64,000 nt of DNA from Pradoshia sp. D12 (GCF_008935075.1 NZ_CP044545.1:2979587-3043586), one strand, 5' to 3'; numbered from the stretch's first letter, positions 30,017 through 40,447 are shown. Program-made: numbers and translations. Notes: a model not told the origin generated them from the sequence alone.

Positions 30017-30120
30017 CCAATTTCCTCCCTTCAGCCCTTTTCATCTAAATGCCATTATCAGCCTATGCTGCAGATACAGAAAATATGTGCTTTGTTAAAC
30101 GTATGTCTGGAGAATAAAAA

Positions 30121-30150
30121 AATTCCCCCGAGAGCATACTCGGGGGAATC
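30121..30150 (-). terminator. Terminator of the hem operon
   Basis: GATTCCCCCGAG and CTCGGGGGAATT form a strong GC-rich stem followed by T6 on the minus strand, between hemL and spoVID. Confidence 0.92.
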
Positions 30151-30287
30151 TACTAATCACTTTATCTCATTCAAATTGGAGCATGGACTCTCGCCTAAAA
30201 CAAAGGTAAGCAGCAGTAAGAAGTCGATTAGTTCAACTAATGCTCCGTGTGGAATGAAAGTAATTCCTCAACGGACATTGTTTCACT

Positions 30288-31577
30288 TTATCGTTTAATT
30301 GCTTTAAACGCTTTTTGGGCAGCCTGTATAGTCTTTTGAATATCTTCATTACTATGTTCAACTGAAAGAAAGATTCCTTCAAATTGAGAAGGCGGCAAGA
30401 ATACACCATTTTCCGCCATTTCTTTATAATAATTCGCAAAAAATTGAAGATCTGATTGTTTTGCAGACTCGTAATCTTTAACCTGTTCATTAGTAAAGAA
30501 GAAGCCAATCATAGACCCTGCTCGATTACACGTTAAAGGTACTTGGTAGGTTTCAGCTGCTTCCTTAAACCCTGCCTCTAAGAGATCTGCTTTTTTAGTA
30601 AACTCTTTATACGTATCCTCATTAAGCTGGATTAACGTTTCATAACCGGCTGTCATCGCAATCGGATTTCCTGATAATGTACCGGCTTGATAGATGGAAC
30701 CGCTTGGCGCAATTTGGCTCATGATCTCTTTTTTACCGCCGAATGCTCCTACTGGAAGTCCTCCGCCAATTACTTTTCCTAGACAAGTTAAATCTGGAGT
30801 AACATCGAAATGACCTTGCGCACATTGATAATCAACACGGAAACCGGTCATAACTTCGTCAAAGACTAATAAAGAACCGTGATTTTCAGTAATTTCTCTT
30901 AATCCCTGCAAGAAGCCTGGCAGTGGAGGGACTACTCCCATATTTCCCGCAACTGGCTCTACAATTACAGCTGCTATATCTTCGCCATATTGGTCAAAAG
31001 CAAGTTTTACACTCTCAAGATCATTGTATGGAACTGTAATGGTATTTCGCGCAACGCCCTCTGGAACACCAGGGCTATCTGGCAAACCAAGTGTAGCAAC
31101 TCCTGAACCTGCTTTGATAAGCAATGAATCTCCATGTCCGTGATAACATCCTTCAAATTTAAGGATCTTATCTCGTCCTGTATATCCTCGTGCCAGACGA
31201 AGTGCGCTCATGGTTGCTTCTGTACCGGAGGAAACCATCCGTATCATTTCAATTGATGGGACACGATCAATTACAAGCTGTGCCAATTTATTTTCCATTA
31301 AAGTTGGAGCACCAAAGCTTGTACCAGTTTCAGCAACCTTTTTAATCGCCTCTACTACCCGGTCATTTGCATGGCCAAGAATCAGCGGTCCCCAGGAAAG
31401 AACATAATCAATATATTCATTGCCATCAATATCATAGATTTTTGAACCCTTTCCTCTTTCCATAAAAATCGGATCCATATTTACAGATTTAAAAGCACGG
31501 ACAGGGCTGTTTACGCCGCCCGGCAATAAATTGATGGATTCCTGGAATGCTTTCTTAGAATTTTCATATGAACGCAT
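30288..31577 (-). CDS. hemL: Glutamate-1-semialdehyde 2,1-aminomutase
   Basis: It makes 5-aminolevulinate from the HemA product. PLP-dependent class III aminotransferase fold with [44 protein letters not shown] and the cofactor Lys in [16 protein letters not shown]. The start at 31577 (MRSYENSKK) follows GGAGATTG; 429 residues. It is the last gene of hemAXCDBL. Confidence 0.95.
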   Translation of the reverse strand: MRSYENSKKAFQESINLLPGGVNSPVRAFKSVNMDPIFMERGKGSKIYDIDGNEYIDYVLSWGPLILGHANDRVVEAIKKVAETGTSFGAPTLMENKLAQLVIDRVPSIEMIRMVSSGTEATMSALRLARGYTGRDKILKFEGCYHGHGDSLLIKAGSGVATLGLPDSPGVPEGVARNTITVPYNDLESVKLAFDQYGEDIAAVIVEPVAGNMGVVPPLPGFLQGLREITENHGSLLVFDEVMTGFRVDYQCAQGHFDVTPDLTCLGKVIGGGLPVGAFGGKKEIMSQIAPSGSIYQAGTLSGNPIAMTAGYETLIQLNEDTYKEFTKKADLLEAGFKEAAETYQVPLTCNRAGSMIGFFFTNEQVKDYESAKQSDLQFFANYYKEMAENGVFLPPSQFEGIFLSVEHSNEDIQKTIQAAQKAFKAIKR

Positions 31578-31604
31578 ATGCTGCAATCTCCTTTATATAT
31601 GGAA

Positions 31605-32594
31605 TTAATTTGATTCTTTTAACCATTTTGCTGCATCTTTTGCAAAGTAAGTAATGATTAAATCTACACCGGCACGTTTCATACCAGTTAGCATTTCCAT
31701 CACAATAGCTTTTTCGTCAATCCAGCCATTTGCACCTGCTGCTTTAACCATGGAATACTCTCCACTTACATTATAAGCTACAAGAGGCAGATTTACCGTA
31801 TTCTTCACATCGCGAATGATATCAAGGAAAGCAAGAGCTGGCTTCACAATGATGAAATCCGCTCCTTCCTGAACGTCTGATTCAGCTTCACGCAGGGCTT
31901 CAATCCGATTGGCATAATCCATTTGATAGGACTTTCTATCACCAAATTGGGGTGCTCCGTTTGCTGCTTCACGGAATGGACCATAAAATGCGGATGCATA
32001 TTTAACGGCATAGGACATGATTGGAATGTGCTGATACCCTGATTCATCAAGACCCTGGCGAATCGCAGCCACAAATCCATCCATCATATTGGAAGGAGCA
32101 ATAATATCCGCTCCTGCTTCCGCCTGGCTGACAGCTGTTTTAACCAAAAGCTCCAGACTTTCATCGTTTAAGATTTCATCATTTTCAACCATACCGCAGT
32201 GACCGTGGCTTGTATATTCACATAAACATGTATCAGCTACAACAAGAATTTCAGGATAGTTTTCTTTTACAAAACGAATCCCTTTTTGGACAATCCCATG
32301 TGTATGAAAAGCACCTATCCCACATTCATCCTTATTTTCCTGATCCGGTACTCCAAAGAGAATGACAGATTTGATACCAAGTGAAGCCACTTCATCCATT
32401 TCCTCTTTCAAACGATCCATGGAAAATTGATAGATTCCTGGCATAGAAGTAACGGGGTTCTTTTCATTTGTACCTTCCGTAATAAAAATCGGATAAATAA
32501 AGTCTTCTACATGTAAATGTGTTTCACGCACAAGCGCTCTCATAGATTCATTTCTTCTTAATCTTCTGTGTCGATTAAATTCAATATTGGCCAT
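31605..32594 (-). CDS. hemB: Porphobilinogen synthase
   Basis: It condenses two 5-aminolevulinates. The zinc-binding cysteines are seen in [16 protein letters not shown], and the active-site lysines in [15 protein letters not shown] and [13 protein letters not shown]. It is 329 residues long, with its start 17 bp after hemD. Confidence 0.96.
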   Translation of the reverse strand: MANIEFNRHRRLRRNESMRALVRETHLHVEDFIYPIFITEGTNEKNPVTSMPGIYQFSMDRLKEEMDEVASLGIKSVILFGVPDQENKDECGIGAFHTHGIVQKGIRFVKENYPEILVVADTCLCEYTSHGHCGMVENDEILNDESLELLVKTAVSQAEAGADIIAPSNMMDGFVAAIRQGLDESGYQHIPIMSYAVKYASAFYGPFREAANGAPQFGDRKSYQMDYANRIEALREAESDVQEGADFIIVKPALAFLDIIRDVKNTVNLPLVAYNVSGEYSMVKAAGANGWIDEKAIVMEMLTGMKRAGVDLIITYFAKDAAKWLKESN

Positions 32595-32611
32595 TTTAAG
32601 GTCCTCCTATA

Positions 32612-33391
32612 TTACGAATAATACTGCCTTAATTCTTTCATCATTTCATCTACGGTATATTGCTCCGGACATAATGTGACAGCCACGCCCAGTTCTTCGG
32701 CTCTTTTCCTCGTGACCGGTCCGATTGCAACTGTCACTTTATCTATCAAACAGTCAAATAAATGATGTTTTTTCACGGTCTTCATAAAATGATTTACTGT
32801 CGAAGGGCTCGTAAATAATAGAATATCTATCTTTTTATTTGTAAGTACATCCACCAAGGCTTGTTCACTGTCTTCTGGCATACGGTTGCTGTAAATAACG
32901 GACTCCTCTGTATGTATACCTGCAGCTATCAGCCCATTAAATAGATAATCTCTCGCCAAATCACCCTTTATAATGAGCACAGATTCGCTCGTATCCACTA
33001 CTTCCAGAAACGCAGGCAAAAAAGATTCAGCTACATATTTCGGTGGGATAAAAGTAGGCTGCAGACCATGTTCCTGCAAGGCTGCTTTCGTTTTTTTACC
33101 AATGGCTGCTATTTTAGGATAGATTCCTTCAAATTCCATTTCGTTCAGCATCTCACAAAATAGATCAACACCCGGCTTGCTTGTGAAAACGATCCAATCA
33201 AAAGATTCCAGCCTGCTCAGCTTTTCTTTTACTGATTCAAGCCTATCTGCATCAACCTTTTGAAACGAAAGAAGAGGCACCTTAATTGGTACCCCTCCAT
33301 GCTCAGCAATCATGGCACACAATTGTTCGGCCTGCGCTTCTTCTCTTGTAACCAATACGCCTTTACCCGAAAGAAACAAGGAATGCTTCAT
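32612..33391 (-). CDS. hemD: Uroporphyrinogen-III synthase
   Basis: This is a two-lobe HemD fold of 259 residues (KGVLVTREEAQAEQLC, FDWIVFTSKPGVDLF, ILLFTSPSTVNHFM, VTVAIGPVTRKRAEELG). It cyclises hydroxymethylbilane. HemD sequences vary widely, but position directly after hemC supports the call. Confidence 0.93.
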   Translation of the reverse strand: MKHSLFLSGKGVLVTREEAQAEQLCAMIAEHGGVPIKVPLLSFQKVDADRLESVKEKLSRLESFDWIVFTSKPGVDLFCEMLNEMEFEGIYPKIAAIGKKTKAALQEHGLQPTFIPPKYVAESFLPAFLEVVDTSESVLIIKGDLARDYLFNGLIAAGIHTEESVIYSNRMPEDSEQALVDVLTNKKIDILLFTSPSTVNHFMKTVKKHHLFDCLIDKVTVAIGPVTRKRAEELGVAVTLCPEQYTVDEMMKELRQYYS

Positions 33392-34324
33392 TTAGCTTTC
33401 CATCTCCTCTTTAACCTTTTCAATTAAAGTCTTTGCTCCCCGTTCGATTAGGCGATTGGCAGCTGTTATACCTAAGCTTTCAGGATCATCTCCTGAAATT
33501 TGTTCACGATAAATGGTACGCCCATCAGGCGTTCCGACGAGTGCCTGGAATTGTAAGGTCCCTTTTTCGTCTTTATATGCAAAACCTGCAATTGGAACCT
33601 GACAGCCACCCTCCATTTTATTGAGGAAGACACGCTCCGCTGTAACAGCTTCTTTTGTATCCTGACAAGTTAATTTAGCTAATTCCTGCAATAGCTCATG
33701 ATCGTCTGCTCTGCATTCAATCGCCAGCGCCCCTTGGCCAACTGCAGGTATGCAAGTATCTTCATCAAGGAAATCACTGACAACATCCTTTTTCCAGCCT
33801 AATCTCGAAAGACCTGCTGCCGCCAATACGATTGCATCATATTCTTCATCTTTTAATTTTTGAATACGTGTATCCACATTCCCTCTAATCCACTTGATTG
33901 TTAAATCCGGACGTTTTGCCAACAATTGAGCACTTCTTCTTAAGCTGCTTGTACCGACAATCGCACCTTCCGGAAGTTCTGCAAGCGTTAGATTATTTTT
34001 TGAAATCAACACATCACGATGATCCTCACGCTCTGGAATACAGCCAATTGTTAACCCTTCTGGAAGCTCTGCCGGCATGTCTTTCATGCTATGAATGGCC
34101 ATATCAATTTCCCCATCTAGCATGGCTTGTTCGATTTCTTTTACAAAAAGACCTTTTCCTCCGACCTTAGAGAGAGTTACGTCTAAAATCCTGTCACCCT
34201 TTGTCACAATTTCTTTCAATTCAAATTCAAACGGTAATCCCAGATTTTTCAGCTGGTCAATAACCCAATTAGATTGTGTCAATGCTAATTTACTTCTACG
34301 TGAACCGATAATGATTTTTCTCAT
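33392..34324 (-). CDS. hemC: Hydroxymethylbilane synthase
   Basis: This porphobilinogen deaminase is 310 residues long. It has [43 protein letters not shown] and the dipyrromethane-binding Cys in [13 protein letters not shown]. Its stop directly abuts the hemD start. Confidence 0.96.
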   Translation of the reverse strand: MRKIIIGSRRSKLALTQSNWVIDQLKNLGLPFEFELKEIVTKGDRILDVTLSKVGGKGLFVKEIEQAMLDGEIDMAIHSMKDMPAELPEGLTIGCIPEREDHRDVLISKNNLTLAELPEGAIVGTSSLRRSAQLLAKRPDLTIKWIRGNVDTRIQKLKDEEYDAIVLAAAGLSRLGWKKDVVSDFLDEDTCIPAVGQGALAIECRADDHELLQELAKLTCQDTKEAVTAERVFLNKMEGGCQVPIAGFAYKDEKGTLQFQALVGTPDGRTIYREQISGDDPESLGITAANRLIERGAKTLIEKVKEEMES

Positions 34325-34337
34325 GATTTACCCTCCA

Positions 34338-35168
34338 TCAATAGACATGAAATGCTGATATGCTGCCGAAAAAGAAGAAATTCACTAGCACTAACAAGAA
34401 TGAACCAATATTCCAATAAGCGAGTGATTTCCCATAAATCCGGTTGTTAACTTTAAGATATAAATAGATTCCATATATAATTAGGCAGGCAAATGAGCCA
34501 AGAATTTTACTATCATACCAATTAATATCCGAAACGATTATATAGGCCCATTCAAGACCTAGTATTAATGATAATAATAACAGAGGTACACCGATTGCTA
34601 CCAGTATATAAGACAGCTGTTCCAGTTTCGCCAGATCTCCCAGCCTGTTCAGCCTTTTCCCCCATTTCTTTCGCTTTAATAAATCGTACTGTATTAGATA
34701 CAAAATTGAAAAGACAAAGGAAAGAGCAAACGCTGCATAAGATAGAATGGCAACTGTAATATGAATCATGGATAGCTCAGATAACACCTTAGTTTGCGCT
34801 TCTGCCGTAGAATAGGATTCTAATGTTGAGAATATATGAATGACCATCAAACCAAACCCTATTACATTTGTAAAAAACATAAAAAAATCTGTCCGTATTA
34901 TCCGGTTTAGGATGAGTGAAAAGGTAATCAATATCCACACGTAAAAATATAATCCTTCAAATAAGGTAAGAACCGGGAATCTTCCCACTTCAAACATATA
35001 TAGACATAAAAAAATTGTTTGCATCAACCAAACAATCGAAAGAAACCAGAAGGCTGCCTTATGAGCCTTCCGATTATTTTGTAAAAAATCTATGAAATAG
35101 AATAAGACACTAAGTCCATATAATATAATTGTAATTTCTTGCAATCTATTTAAATTAATATCAATCAT
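34338..35168 (-). CDS. hemX: HemX membrane protein
   Basis: HemX is an integral membrane protein of the cytochrome c assembly (CcsA-like) type that lowers HemA abundance in B. subtilis. Eight or so helices cover 276 residues. The start at 35168 (MIDINLNRLQEI) follows AAGGATGGG and gives the B. subtilis length. It lies between hemA and hemC. Confidence 0.93.
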   Translation of the reverse strand: MIDINLNRLQEITIILYGLSVLFYFIDFLQNNRKAHKAAFWFLSIVWLMQTIFLCLYMFEVGRFPVLTLFEGLYFYVWILITFSLILNRIIRTDFFMFFTNVIGFGLMVIHIFSTLESYSTAEAQTKVLSELSMIHITVAILSYAAFALSFVFSILYLIQYDLLKRKKWGKRLNRLGDLAKLEQLSYILVAIGVPLLLLSLILGLEWAYIIVSDINWYDSKILGSFACLIIYGIYLYLKVNNRIYGKSLAYWNIGSFLLVLVNFFFFGSISAFHVY

Positions 35169-35183
35169 ATATCCCATCCTTGC

Positions 35184-36548
35184 TTAATATGGTTGTGACA
35201 CCACTTTCAAGACAGGTCTATTTTGCTGGACCGATGTTTTAGATTGGAATGGCATTGCCGCCTTAAATTCCTGTTCTTCTACAAGCTCCTCAATATTGAA
35301 GATCGAGACAAATGCCTGTAAAGCAGCCTCTGGATTCTTCATTTCTGCCATATCTTTTGCATAAAGAATCGGATCTTTAAGCATCTGATTAATGATGCTC
35401 TTCGTATGCTTATTAATAACCTTCCATTCTCTTTCACTTAGGCCTGGTAATTTACGCTGCATACTCTCCATTGTTTCTGCCTGAATATCTAATGCTTTCT
35501 CGCGCAATGCAGAAATCACAGGAACAACACCAAGCATTTTGATCCATTGATTGAATTCAACCAGCTCACTTTCAATCATGATCATAATTTGTTCTGCTGC
35601 TTCTTTTCTTTCTGCCAGGTTCGCCTGAACGATACCTTCTAAATCGTCTATATCATAAAGAAAGACGCTGTCCAGTTCCATTAGTTTAGGATCTAAATCA
35701 CGCGGTACGGCAATATCAACCATAAAAATCGGACGGCCTTTTCTTAAAATGTTGATATTTTCCATCATTTCTTTTGTAATTACATATTCCTTTGATCCAG
35801 TCGAACTGATTAATATATCTGCATCAAGCAGGGCACATTGCAATTCCTGAAGCATTTTTGCCTGTCCAGAGAATTTAGATGCCAATATTTCGGCTTTTTC
35901 CAAGGTTCTGTTAATTACCGTTACTTGATTGGCACCATTGCTATATAAATTTTCAATGGCAAGCTGGCCCATTTTCCCGGCACCGACTACGAGGATTTTC
36001 TTATCCTGAAGCGAACCAAAGATTTTTTTACCAAGCTCAACCGCTGCATAGCTGATTGATACCGCATTTTTATTGATTTCCGTTTCAGAGTGAGCTTTTT
36101 TGGCAAGCGTAATCACCCGTTTAAACAGATTATTAAACAATACTCCGACGGTATTTTCTTCCTGTGCCTGCTGGAAGCTTTTCTTCACCTGTCCAAGTAT
36201 TTGAGTTTCTCCCAATACCATGGAGTTCAATCCACAGGCAACCTGGAATAAATGATTAACTGCTCCGTCCTGCTCATAAACATATAAATAGGAGGAAAGT
36301 TCATTTTGGTCAACCGCGAACCACTCTGCTAAAAATTCTTTAATATAATATCTGCCCGTGTGCAGCTGATCCACTACTGCATAAACCTCTGTCCGATTAC
36401 AGGTGGAAACAATGATATTTTCAAGGATACTTTTTTTCTTACTTAATGATTTCATCGCTTCCGGCAGCTGTCCCAATTCAAAACTGACTTTTTCACGGAT
36501 TTCAACAGGAGCAGTTTTGTAATTAAGACCGACAACAATTATATGCAT
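35184..36548 (-). CDS. hemA: Glutamyl-tRNA reductase
   Basis: It reduces Glu-tRNA to glutamate-1-semialdehyde, the first committed haem step. Catalytic Cys in [14 protein letters not shown] (near residue 50), NADPH site [17 protein letters not shown], and a C-terminal dimerisation helix. I start at ATG 36548 ([23 protein letters not shown]), as in other Bacillus; a GTG four codons upstream is possible. It is 454 residues long and first in the hem operon. Confidence 0.95.
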   Translation of the reverse strand: MHIIVVGLNYKTAPVEIREKVSFELGQLPEAMKSLSKKKSILENIIVSTCNRTEVYAVVDQLHTGRYYIKEFLAEWFAVDQNELSSYLYVYEQDGAVNHLFQVACGLNSMVLGETQILGQVKKSFQQAQEENTVGVLFNNLFKRVITLAKKAHSETEINKNAVSISYAAVELGKKIFGSLQDKKILVVGAGKMGQLAIENLYSNGANQVTVINRTLEKAEILASKFSGQAKMLQELQCALLDADILISSTGSKEYVITKEMMENINILRKGRPIFMVDIAVPRDLDPKLMELDSVFLYDIDDLEGIVQANLAERKEAAEQIMIMIESELVEFNQWIKMLGVVPVISALREKALDIQAETMESMQRKLPGLSEREWKVINKHTKSIINQMLKDPILYAKDMAEMKNPEAALQAFVSIFNIEELVEEQEFKAAMPFQSKTSVQQNRPVLKVVSQPY

Positions 36549-36665
36549 TTCCCCTGTCACACCCCCATCTGAGCATATTCTTTTGCAAGTATATCATTGG
36601 TGTATATGAAAAATTTTCCACAAATTGTGAACATTATCGTAACTCTATATCAATTAAACATGTAA

Positions 36666-36680
36666 ATGAGAAATTCTCAT
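36666..36680. promoter_or_regulatory. Palindrome upstream of hemA (possible operator)
   Basis: ATGAGAAATTCTCAT is a 7-1-7 palindrome between hemA and the divergent membrane protein gene. Fur/PerR-type regulators bind 7-1-7 sites and PerR controls hemA in B. subtilis, but this sequence does not match the PerR consensus closely. The regulator is unknown. Confidence 0.4.
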
Positions 36681-36831
36681 GAAATAAAAACCTGATATAA
36701 TTAATGTATAATAGGTTAAATCTTAATTGCCAAAATGTTTCTCTGACAGTATTATGTGTAAATTAAATCACTAATTGTACATTATCAAAGATTAGAATAA
36801 TTATCAATAATAATAAACCGGGAGACTACAT

Positions 36832-37311
36832 ATGAAAGAATATCGTTATTTTTCAAGCACTATTTTGATTGGCTTTGGTCTTTTTTATTTTTTAAAATCA
36901 ATTAACTTTTCCCTATTGTCACCTTATTATTCATGGGGATCTCTTTGTATTATTATCGGATTAGCCTTTCTTGCTGAAAGCAGGTTTGGCAGTCATTCTG
37001 ATTTTATACTGCCTGGAATCTTGCTCACTGGATTCGGTTTACACCAATACATAGCCGTCCATTTGGAAAACTGGCCAGCTGAGCATACAGCCCTATTTTT
37101 ATTTATTAGTTTGGGTCTGTTATTGCTTCATCTAAAAAAGGGAGTTGGTAAAGGCCCGGGGATTTTATTCCTCGTTGTTTCTATCATCTTTATCTTCCAT
37201 GAGAGAATCTTAACTATACTGGGCTTGGTTCATTTTGTTGATTTCTTTAATCACTACTGGCCTGTTCTTTTAATGCTCATTGGCGGATTCATTCTATTTA
37301 AGAAAAAATAA
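36832..37311 (+). CDS. Membrane protein in the ysxD position
   Basis: This 159-residue protein has about six hydrophobic segments, starting YFSSTILIGFGLFYFLKSINF and ending HYWPVLLMLIGGFILFKKK. The repeated GF/GL-rich helices resemble LiaI/LiaF-type (DUF5668-like) membrane domains. It is divergent from hemA, roughly where B. subtilis has ysxD; homology is not proven. The GGGAG ribosome site fixes the start. It is the last gene before the repeat-punctuated island. Confidence 0.75.
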   Translation: MKEYRYFSSTILIGFGLFYFLKSINFSLLSPYYSWGSLCIIIGLAFLAESRFGSHSDFILPGILLTGFGLHQYIAVHLENWPAEHTALFLFISLGLLLLHLKKGVGKGPGILFLVVSIIFIFHERILTILGLVHFVDFFNHYWPVLLMLIGGFILFKKK

Positions 37312-37312
37312 A

Positions 37313-37376
37313 AGCAGATAGCATGGCAACCCTACCTATTGTGGTCAGGGTTGCTGCATTAGGCTATCTGCCTTTC
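37313..37376 (+). terminator. Terminator after the 159-residue membrane protein gene
   Basis: AGCAGATAGC pairs with GGCTATCTGC across a nested CAACCCT / AGGGTTG stem, followed by a T-rich run. Confidence 0.82.
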
Positions 37377-37590
37377 TTTTTTATAATCTCTTTTCGTAAC
37401 TTGTTACTATTAGAAAAAAAAGAGAGACAACTTTTACTGTCTCCTTGTTTCACTAAAGCCCTCATAGTTTACGTACAATTGTTCATGATATTTGGTAAGC
37501 AATAGGCTGCATTCTTAAAGATTCCGTTTCCATTCTCTTACATTTATCTAGATGAAAAAGCCACTTCCAAAAAGAAGTGACTTTCTTGTT
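37377..37590. other. Non-coding segment at the island edge
   Basis: No gene is seen. It holds a GAGACAACTTTTACTGTCTC hairpin (about 37421-37442) and an AAGCCACTTC / GAAGTGACTT hairpin (about 37557-37583) with T-rich flanks. These look like terminators left at the junction between core and island. Confidence 0.55.
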
Positions 37591-37630
37591 ATTCCGCTAA
37601 AGCCCCTGTTAGTTTAAGTACACTTTTTCA
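37591..37630 (+). repeat. Array repeat R1, collapsed form
   Basis: The left end TTCCGCTAA joins directly to GCCCCTGTTAGTTTAAG, so the middle hairpin section is missing. It is the first copy of the array. Confidence 0.7.
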
Positions 37631-37635
37631 CAAAC

Positions 37636-37701
37636 TTAATTTAATTTGCCTCTGCAGTAAGCGGCGTGTCCCAGGAGGAAGGCGATTTCGTCTTCTATCA
37701 T
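37636..37701 (-). CDS. Possible 21-residue microprotein
   Basis: The frame reads MIEDEIAFLLGHAAYCRGKLN, and its stop lies a few bases from repeat R1, as is typical for genes of this array. There is only a weak GGTGG ribosome site. GC content and codons look more gene-like than the flanks. It may equally be a remnant of a longer gene. Confidence 0.3.
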   Translation of the reverse strand: MIEDEIAFLLGHAAYCRGKLN

Positions 37702-37707
37702 AATGAT

Positions 37708-37738
37708 AAGAGCCACCGATTTTTTGGCGGCTTTTTAA
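37708..37738 (+). terminator. Hairpin with T run
   Basis: AGCCACCGATTTTTTGGCGGCTTTTT forms a stem with one G-T pair. No plus-strand gene that it would end is visible nearby. Confidence 0.5.
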
Positions 37739-37774
37739 CCTTAATTTTCACTCTTAACACATATAATTTAATAA

Positions 37775-38098
37775 TCAAGGACCTGTGCCGCAAGAAACAC
37801 TATACTTCTCGTTTTCATTTTGTTTTGCGTAGCAAATAGTGCCTGTCATTCCAGTTTCATTCTTCCAATCGTGCCATATTACCTCGTACTTATGTCCGTA
37901 ATCTTCATCATAAATATCTCTAGAGATTATGATGGCAAAAAAACTTTGATAGGGATAACCATCATCTCTAATAGAAGCTCTTATAGCACTTCTAGGAGAA
38001 TCGTTATCGTGTATGACTGAATCTAAAAGAGGAGGGAAGACTAGAACAATTATTAGTACGCCTATAAGAATTCATATTTTCTTCCTATTACGTTTCAT
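37775..38098 (-). pseudogene. Small secreted/membrane protein with early nonsense codon
   Basis: A strong AAGGAGGTG ribosome site precedes ATG 38098. The frame MKRNRKKI is stopped by TGA at codon 9 (38072-38074), then continues openly as ILIGVLIIVLVFPPLLDSV and ends KYSVSCGTGP. Without the stop it would be a 107-residue protein with a signal anchor and a small C-terminal domain with two Cys. No restart codon with a ribosome site is present, so I call it a pseudogene. Confidence 0.65.
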
Positions 38099-38154
38099 AT
38101 ACTTACACCTCCTTTTTTAAAATTATACTATTTTCGGTAAATAACAAAGGGTTC

Positions 38155-38246
38155 AGTTCAGCTAACCTGCCCCGTTTCTACAATATGGAATTCAACAAAA
38201 AGAGCATTAATCCTCCTTTGGATCAACGCCCCCATTTGTTTAAGTA
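38155..38246 (+). repeat. Array repeat R2, type A
   Basis: It has left core GCTAACCTGCCCC, central hairpin AGAGCATTAATCC / GGATCAACGCCCC, and right arm TTTGTTTAAGTAC. It lies upstream of the plus-strand CPBP gene but keeps the common orientation. Confidence 0.9.
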
Positions 38247-38338
38247 CATTTTTTCACATAGATATCTAAATAGAGGATTTACAAATATCTATATTGAATT
38301 GTTATTCTATAACAAAATATTAAAATGGGGGATTTCAT

Positions 38339-38893
38339 ATGGAGATTCAGGAAGTCAATTTAAGGTGGAGATCTTTTGTATTTATCTTAGCTGTGTTGGT
38401 ATTATTTATCTTCCCGAAAACTAGAGCCTTTTATTTTAAATTGTTGGATTTTAGCGTATTAAAGAGAGTAAATACATACGTAATTATTTTAATGGCATTA
38501 TTACTCATTTTTATTTCAAATTTATTTATATTCAATAGGAGCTTATCTGCAACATATAATCTTCTCACTAGTTCATACTCAAGAACAATAATGTTGGATA
38601 CATACGAATTATTTCTATATATATTCACTATAACTATTTTGGCTCCCATCCTTGAAGAGTTGTTATTTAGAGCTCCTCTCTCAATTTGGGCAAATAAACT
38701 TCCTGGTTACCTCATTACCTTATTAATTTCTTCCGTTTTATTTGGTTTGGGCCATACCGAATACCCTCTGTTTGGTTTTATATTAGGTATAGTATTCGGC
38801 TTAGTATTTAGACTTACAAATTCTTTAATTCCAGCTATCCTTACGCATTTCTTATGGAATGTATTTACTTTATTCTATTTCAATCATATTTAG
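38339..38893 (+). CDS. CPBP-family intramembrane protease
   Basis: This 184-residue membrane protein has the CPBP (Abi) glutamic protease motifs: EELLFRAPLSIWAN (EExxxR), GLGHTEYPLFGF and LTHFLWNVFTLF. Five or six helices are visible. Family members process prenylated or bacteriocin-related substrates; the target here is unknown. It is the first plus-strand gene in the repeat array, flanked by R2 and R3. Confidence 0.85.
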   Translation: MEIQEVNLRWRSFVFILAVLVLFIFPKTRAFYFKLLDFSVLKRVNTYVIILMALLLIFISNLFIFNRSLSATYNLLTSSYSRTIMLDTYELFLYIFTITILAPILEELLFRAPLSIWANKLPGYLITLLISSVLFGLGHTEYPLFGFILGIVFGLVFRLTNSLIPAILTHFLWNVFTLFYFNHI

Positions 38894-38993
38894 GTGCAAA
38901 CATAATTACTATGAGATGACATACGAATATTAATAAATTCTTATTTGGAACCGCTAGGGTTCCTTCTTTTTGTTGGCTGCAATTGTTCCTTAT

Positions 38994-39058
38994 TGAGCTA
39001 TCCTGCCCCTTTAGCCTAATAAAAAAGACCGTCAATCTGACAGCCCTGATCTTCTGCT
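38994..39058 (+). repeat. Array repeat R3, divergent middle
   Basis: Left core GCTATCCTGCCCCTTTAG is followed by AATAAAAAAGACCGTCAATCTGACAG, a different hairpin from types A-C. Confidence 0.8.
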
Positions 39059-39100
39059 ATTGCTTGATTTGTTAAATTTCACAATAAACAAGGTACTTTT

Positions 39101-39676
39101 TCAATCGCTTTTAATTTCATAACTTCTTACTTTCTCATTTTCATCAAACTCTAGGATTAACCATTCACTATCAATGGGGATTAACCCTCTTTCATCACCT
39201 AGATAATATACAATATTATCTTTTTCCTTAAAATAATTTGTTTCGGTCGCTGTTCCTAACAACACTGTTACTTCATCCTTTGTCATCTTTACCAAATCGT
39301 ATTCTTCAAATAAATTATCAACCATATGTACTCTTGATGACTCATCACTCAGCCATCTATCAATGTTAAAGTGTGATTTGTATTCATTAGTACCTAACAT
39401 AATTCCGCAACATAAAGGAAGAAAACCAGCAACAACCATTGTACTTATAAATTTATTTTTATAATCTCCAATGCCCCCAAAATTATCATCTGAAGCTTTC
39501 CACAAAGCTAATTGAAAGGCTAATAACAAGAGTAAAGGCAAAATAATTGCCGTAACACTTACAATGTTGTACGAAGAATGTGCAAGTCTAATAATAATGA
39601 AGTAACCAACATAGAGGAATACATAGAATATGCAGTATAACCCAAACAACCACGACCATATGTTTTTCATTTTCAA
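39101..39676 (-). CDS. Membrane protein with SmpA-like C-terminal domain
   Basis: Four hydrophobic segments cover residues 8-110. A C-terminal soluble part follows (about 120-191), where DLVKMTKDEVTVLLGTATETNYF ... WLILEFDENEKVRSYEI has the layout of SmpA/OmlA-type small domains. It is 191 residues long. It lies between R3 and R4. Function unknown. Confidence 0.72.
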   Translation of the reverse strand: MKMKNIWSWLFGLYCIFYVFLYVGYFIIIRLAHSSYNIVSVTAIILPLLLLLAFQLALWKASDDNFGGIGDYKNKFISTMVVAGFLPLCCGIMLGTNEYKSHFNIDRWLSDESSRVHMVDNLFEEYDLVKMTKDEVTVLLGTATETNYFKEKDNIVYYLGDERGLIPIDSEWLILEFDENEKVRSYEIKSD

Positions 39677-39780
39677 AACTCCAAAATTTATCTATTTTTG
39701 TTTCGTTTTCAGTATCCATCTATTCCTCATACTATTCCGCTGTCTTACAGTCTATATATTACCACAATAACCCAATTACT

Positions 39781-39870
39781 TCTTCCGCTAAACTGCCCCT
39801 TTACTTCCATAAGAGTTCAACAGTAAGGGACATTAATCCTGCTTAGATCAACGTCCCTTACTTGAATTAG
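39781..39870 (+). repeat. Array repeat R4, type A
   Basis: It has TTCCGCTAAACTGCCCC, then an AAGGGAC / GTCCCTT hairpin that keeps pairing despite base changes relative to other copies, and ends CTTGAATTAG. Confidence 0.88.
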
Positions 39871-39904
39871 ATATTATATTTTCAATTTTGCTTTGACCTA
39901 AGAA

Positions 39905-40447
39905 TTACTCTATTCTCACTATATTTTGAACGATGATACGTGCAATCTCAGATTTAGATAATGTCCCATCTACAATGAGGTCAGAATTCGGTTTTGACGT
40001 ATTTAACATATTTAGATACCCCCGCCTTCCTCTAAGAATGTAGTTATCCAGATCCAGCATTATATCCTCGGTAGAACCATTTTTAAAGTCTCGAATTATT
40101 CTCCGTGCCATTGCAATGTCCAATGGAGTATCAATAAACACTGCAAAATCAATAAATTCTCTTGTTTTAGTATGTAAATAAGCAAATGGAAAATCTAAAA
40201 TAATGTAATCCAATGGTTCATTACCTAACTTCTTTATATCTCCAATAAGTGGCGATAAGTCCCATTCATCAGGATTACAACCATTATCAATCCATTCTAT
40301 AATGTTATCAGGACCATCAAAATCATAATCATCAAAAGATATTGTTTTACTATTTTGCAACTGCCCTTTTAGGTAAGAGGTTATTGTTGTTTTGCCCCCA
40401 CCCGAAACCGCAGCAATTGAAATCACAAACGGAAATTGCCTTTTCAT
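39905..40447 (-). CDS. P-loop kinase, uridine kinase-like
   Basis: Walker A is AAVSGGGKTTITSYL (near residue 11), followed by ISFDDYDFDGPDNIIEW and LDYIILDFPFAYLH, the pattern of the uridine kinase/phosphoribulokinase family. The lid RRIIRDFKNG is present. It is 180 residues long, from ATG 40447 after TTGGAGG. The substrate is unknown. It is a single gene between R4 and R5. Confidence 0.8.
   Translation of the reverse strand: MKRQFPFVISIAAVSGGGKTTITSYLKGQLQNSKTISFDDYDFDGPDNIIEWIDNGCNPDEWDLSPLIGDIKKLGNEPLDYIILDFPFAYLHTKTREFIDFAVFIDTPLDIAMARRIIRDFKNGSTEDIMLDLDNYILRGRRGYLNMLNTSKPNSDLIVDGTLSKSEIARIIVQNIVRIE

Noticed and set aside
36796-36818. Fur-like box (AATAATTATCAATAATAATA) before the 159-residue membrane gene
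   Set aside because: Only the right half matches a Fur/PerR half-site, and the region is AT-rich, so chance is likely.
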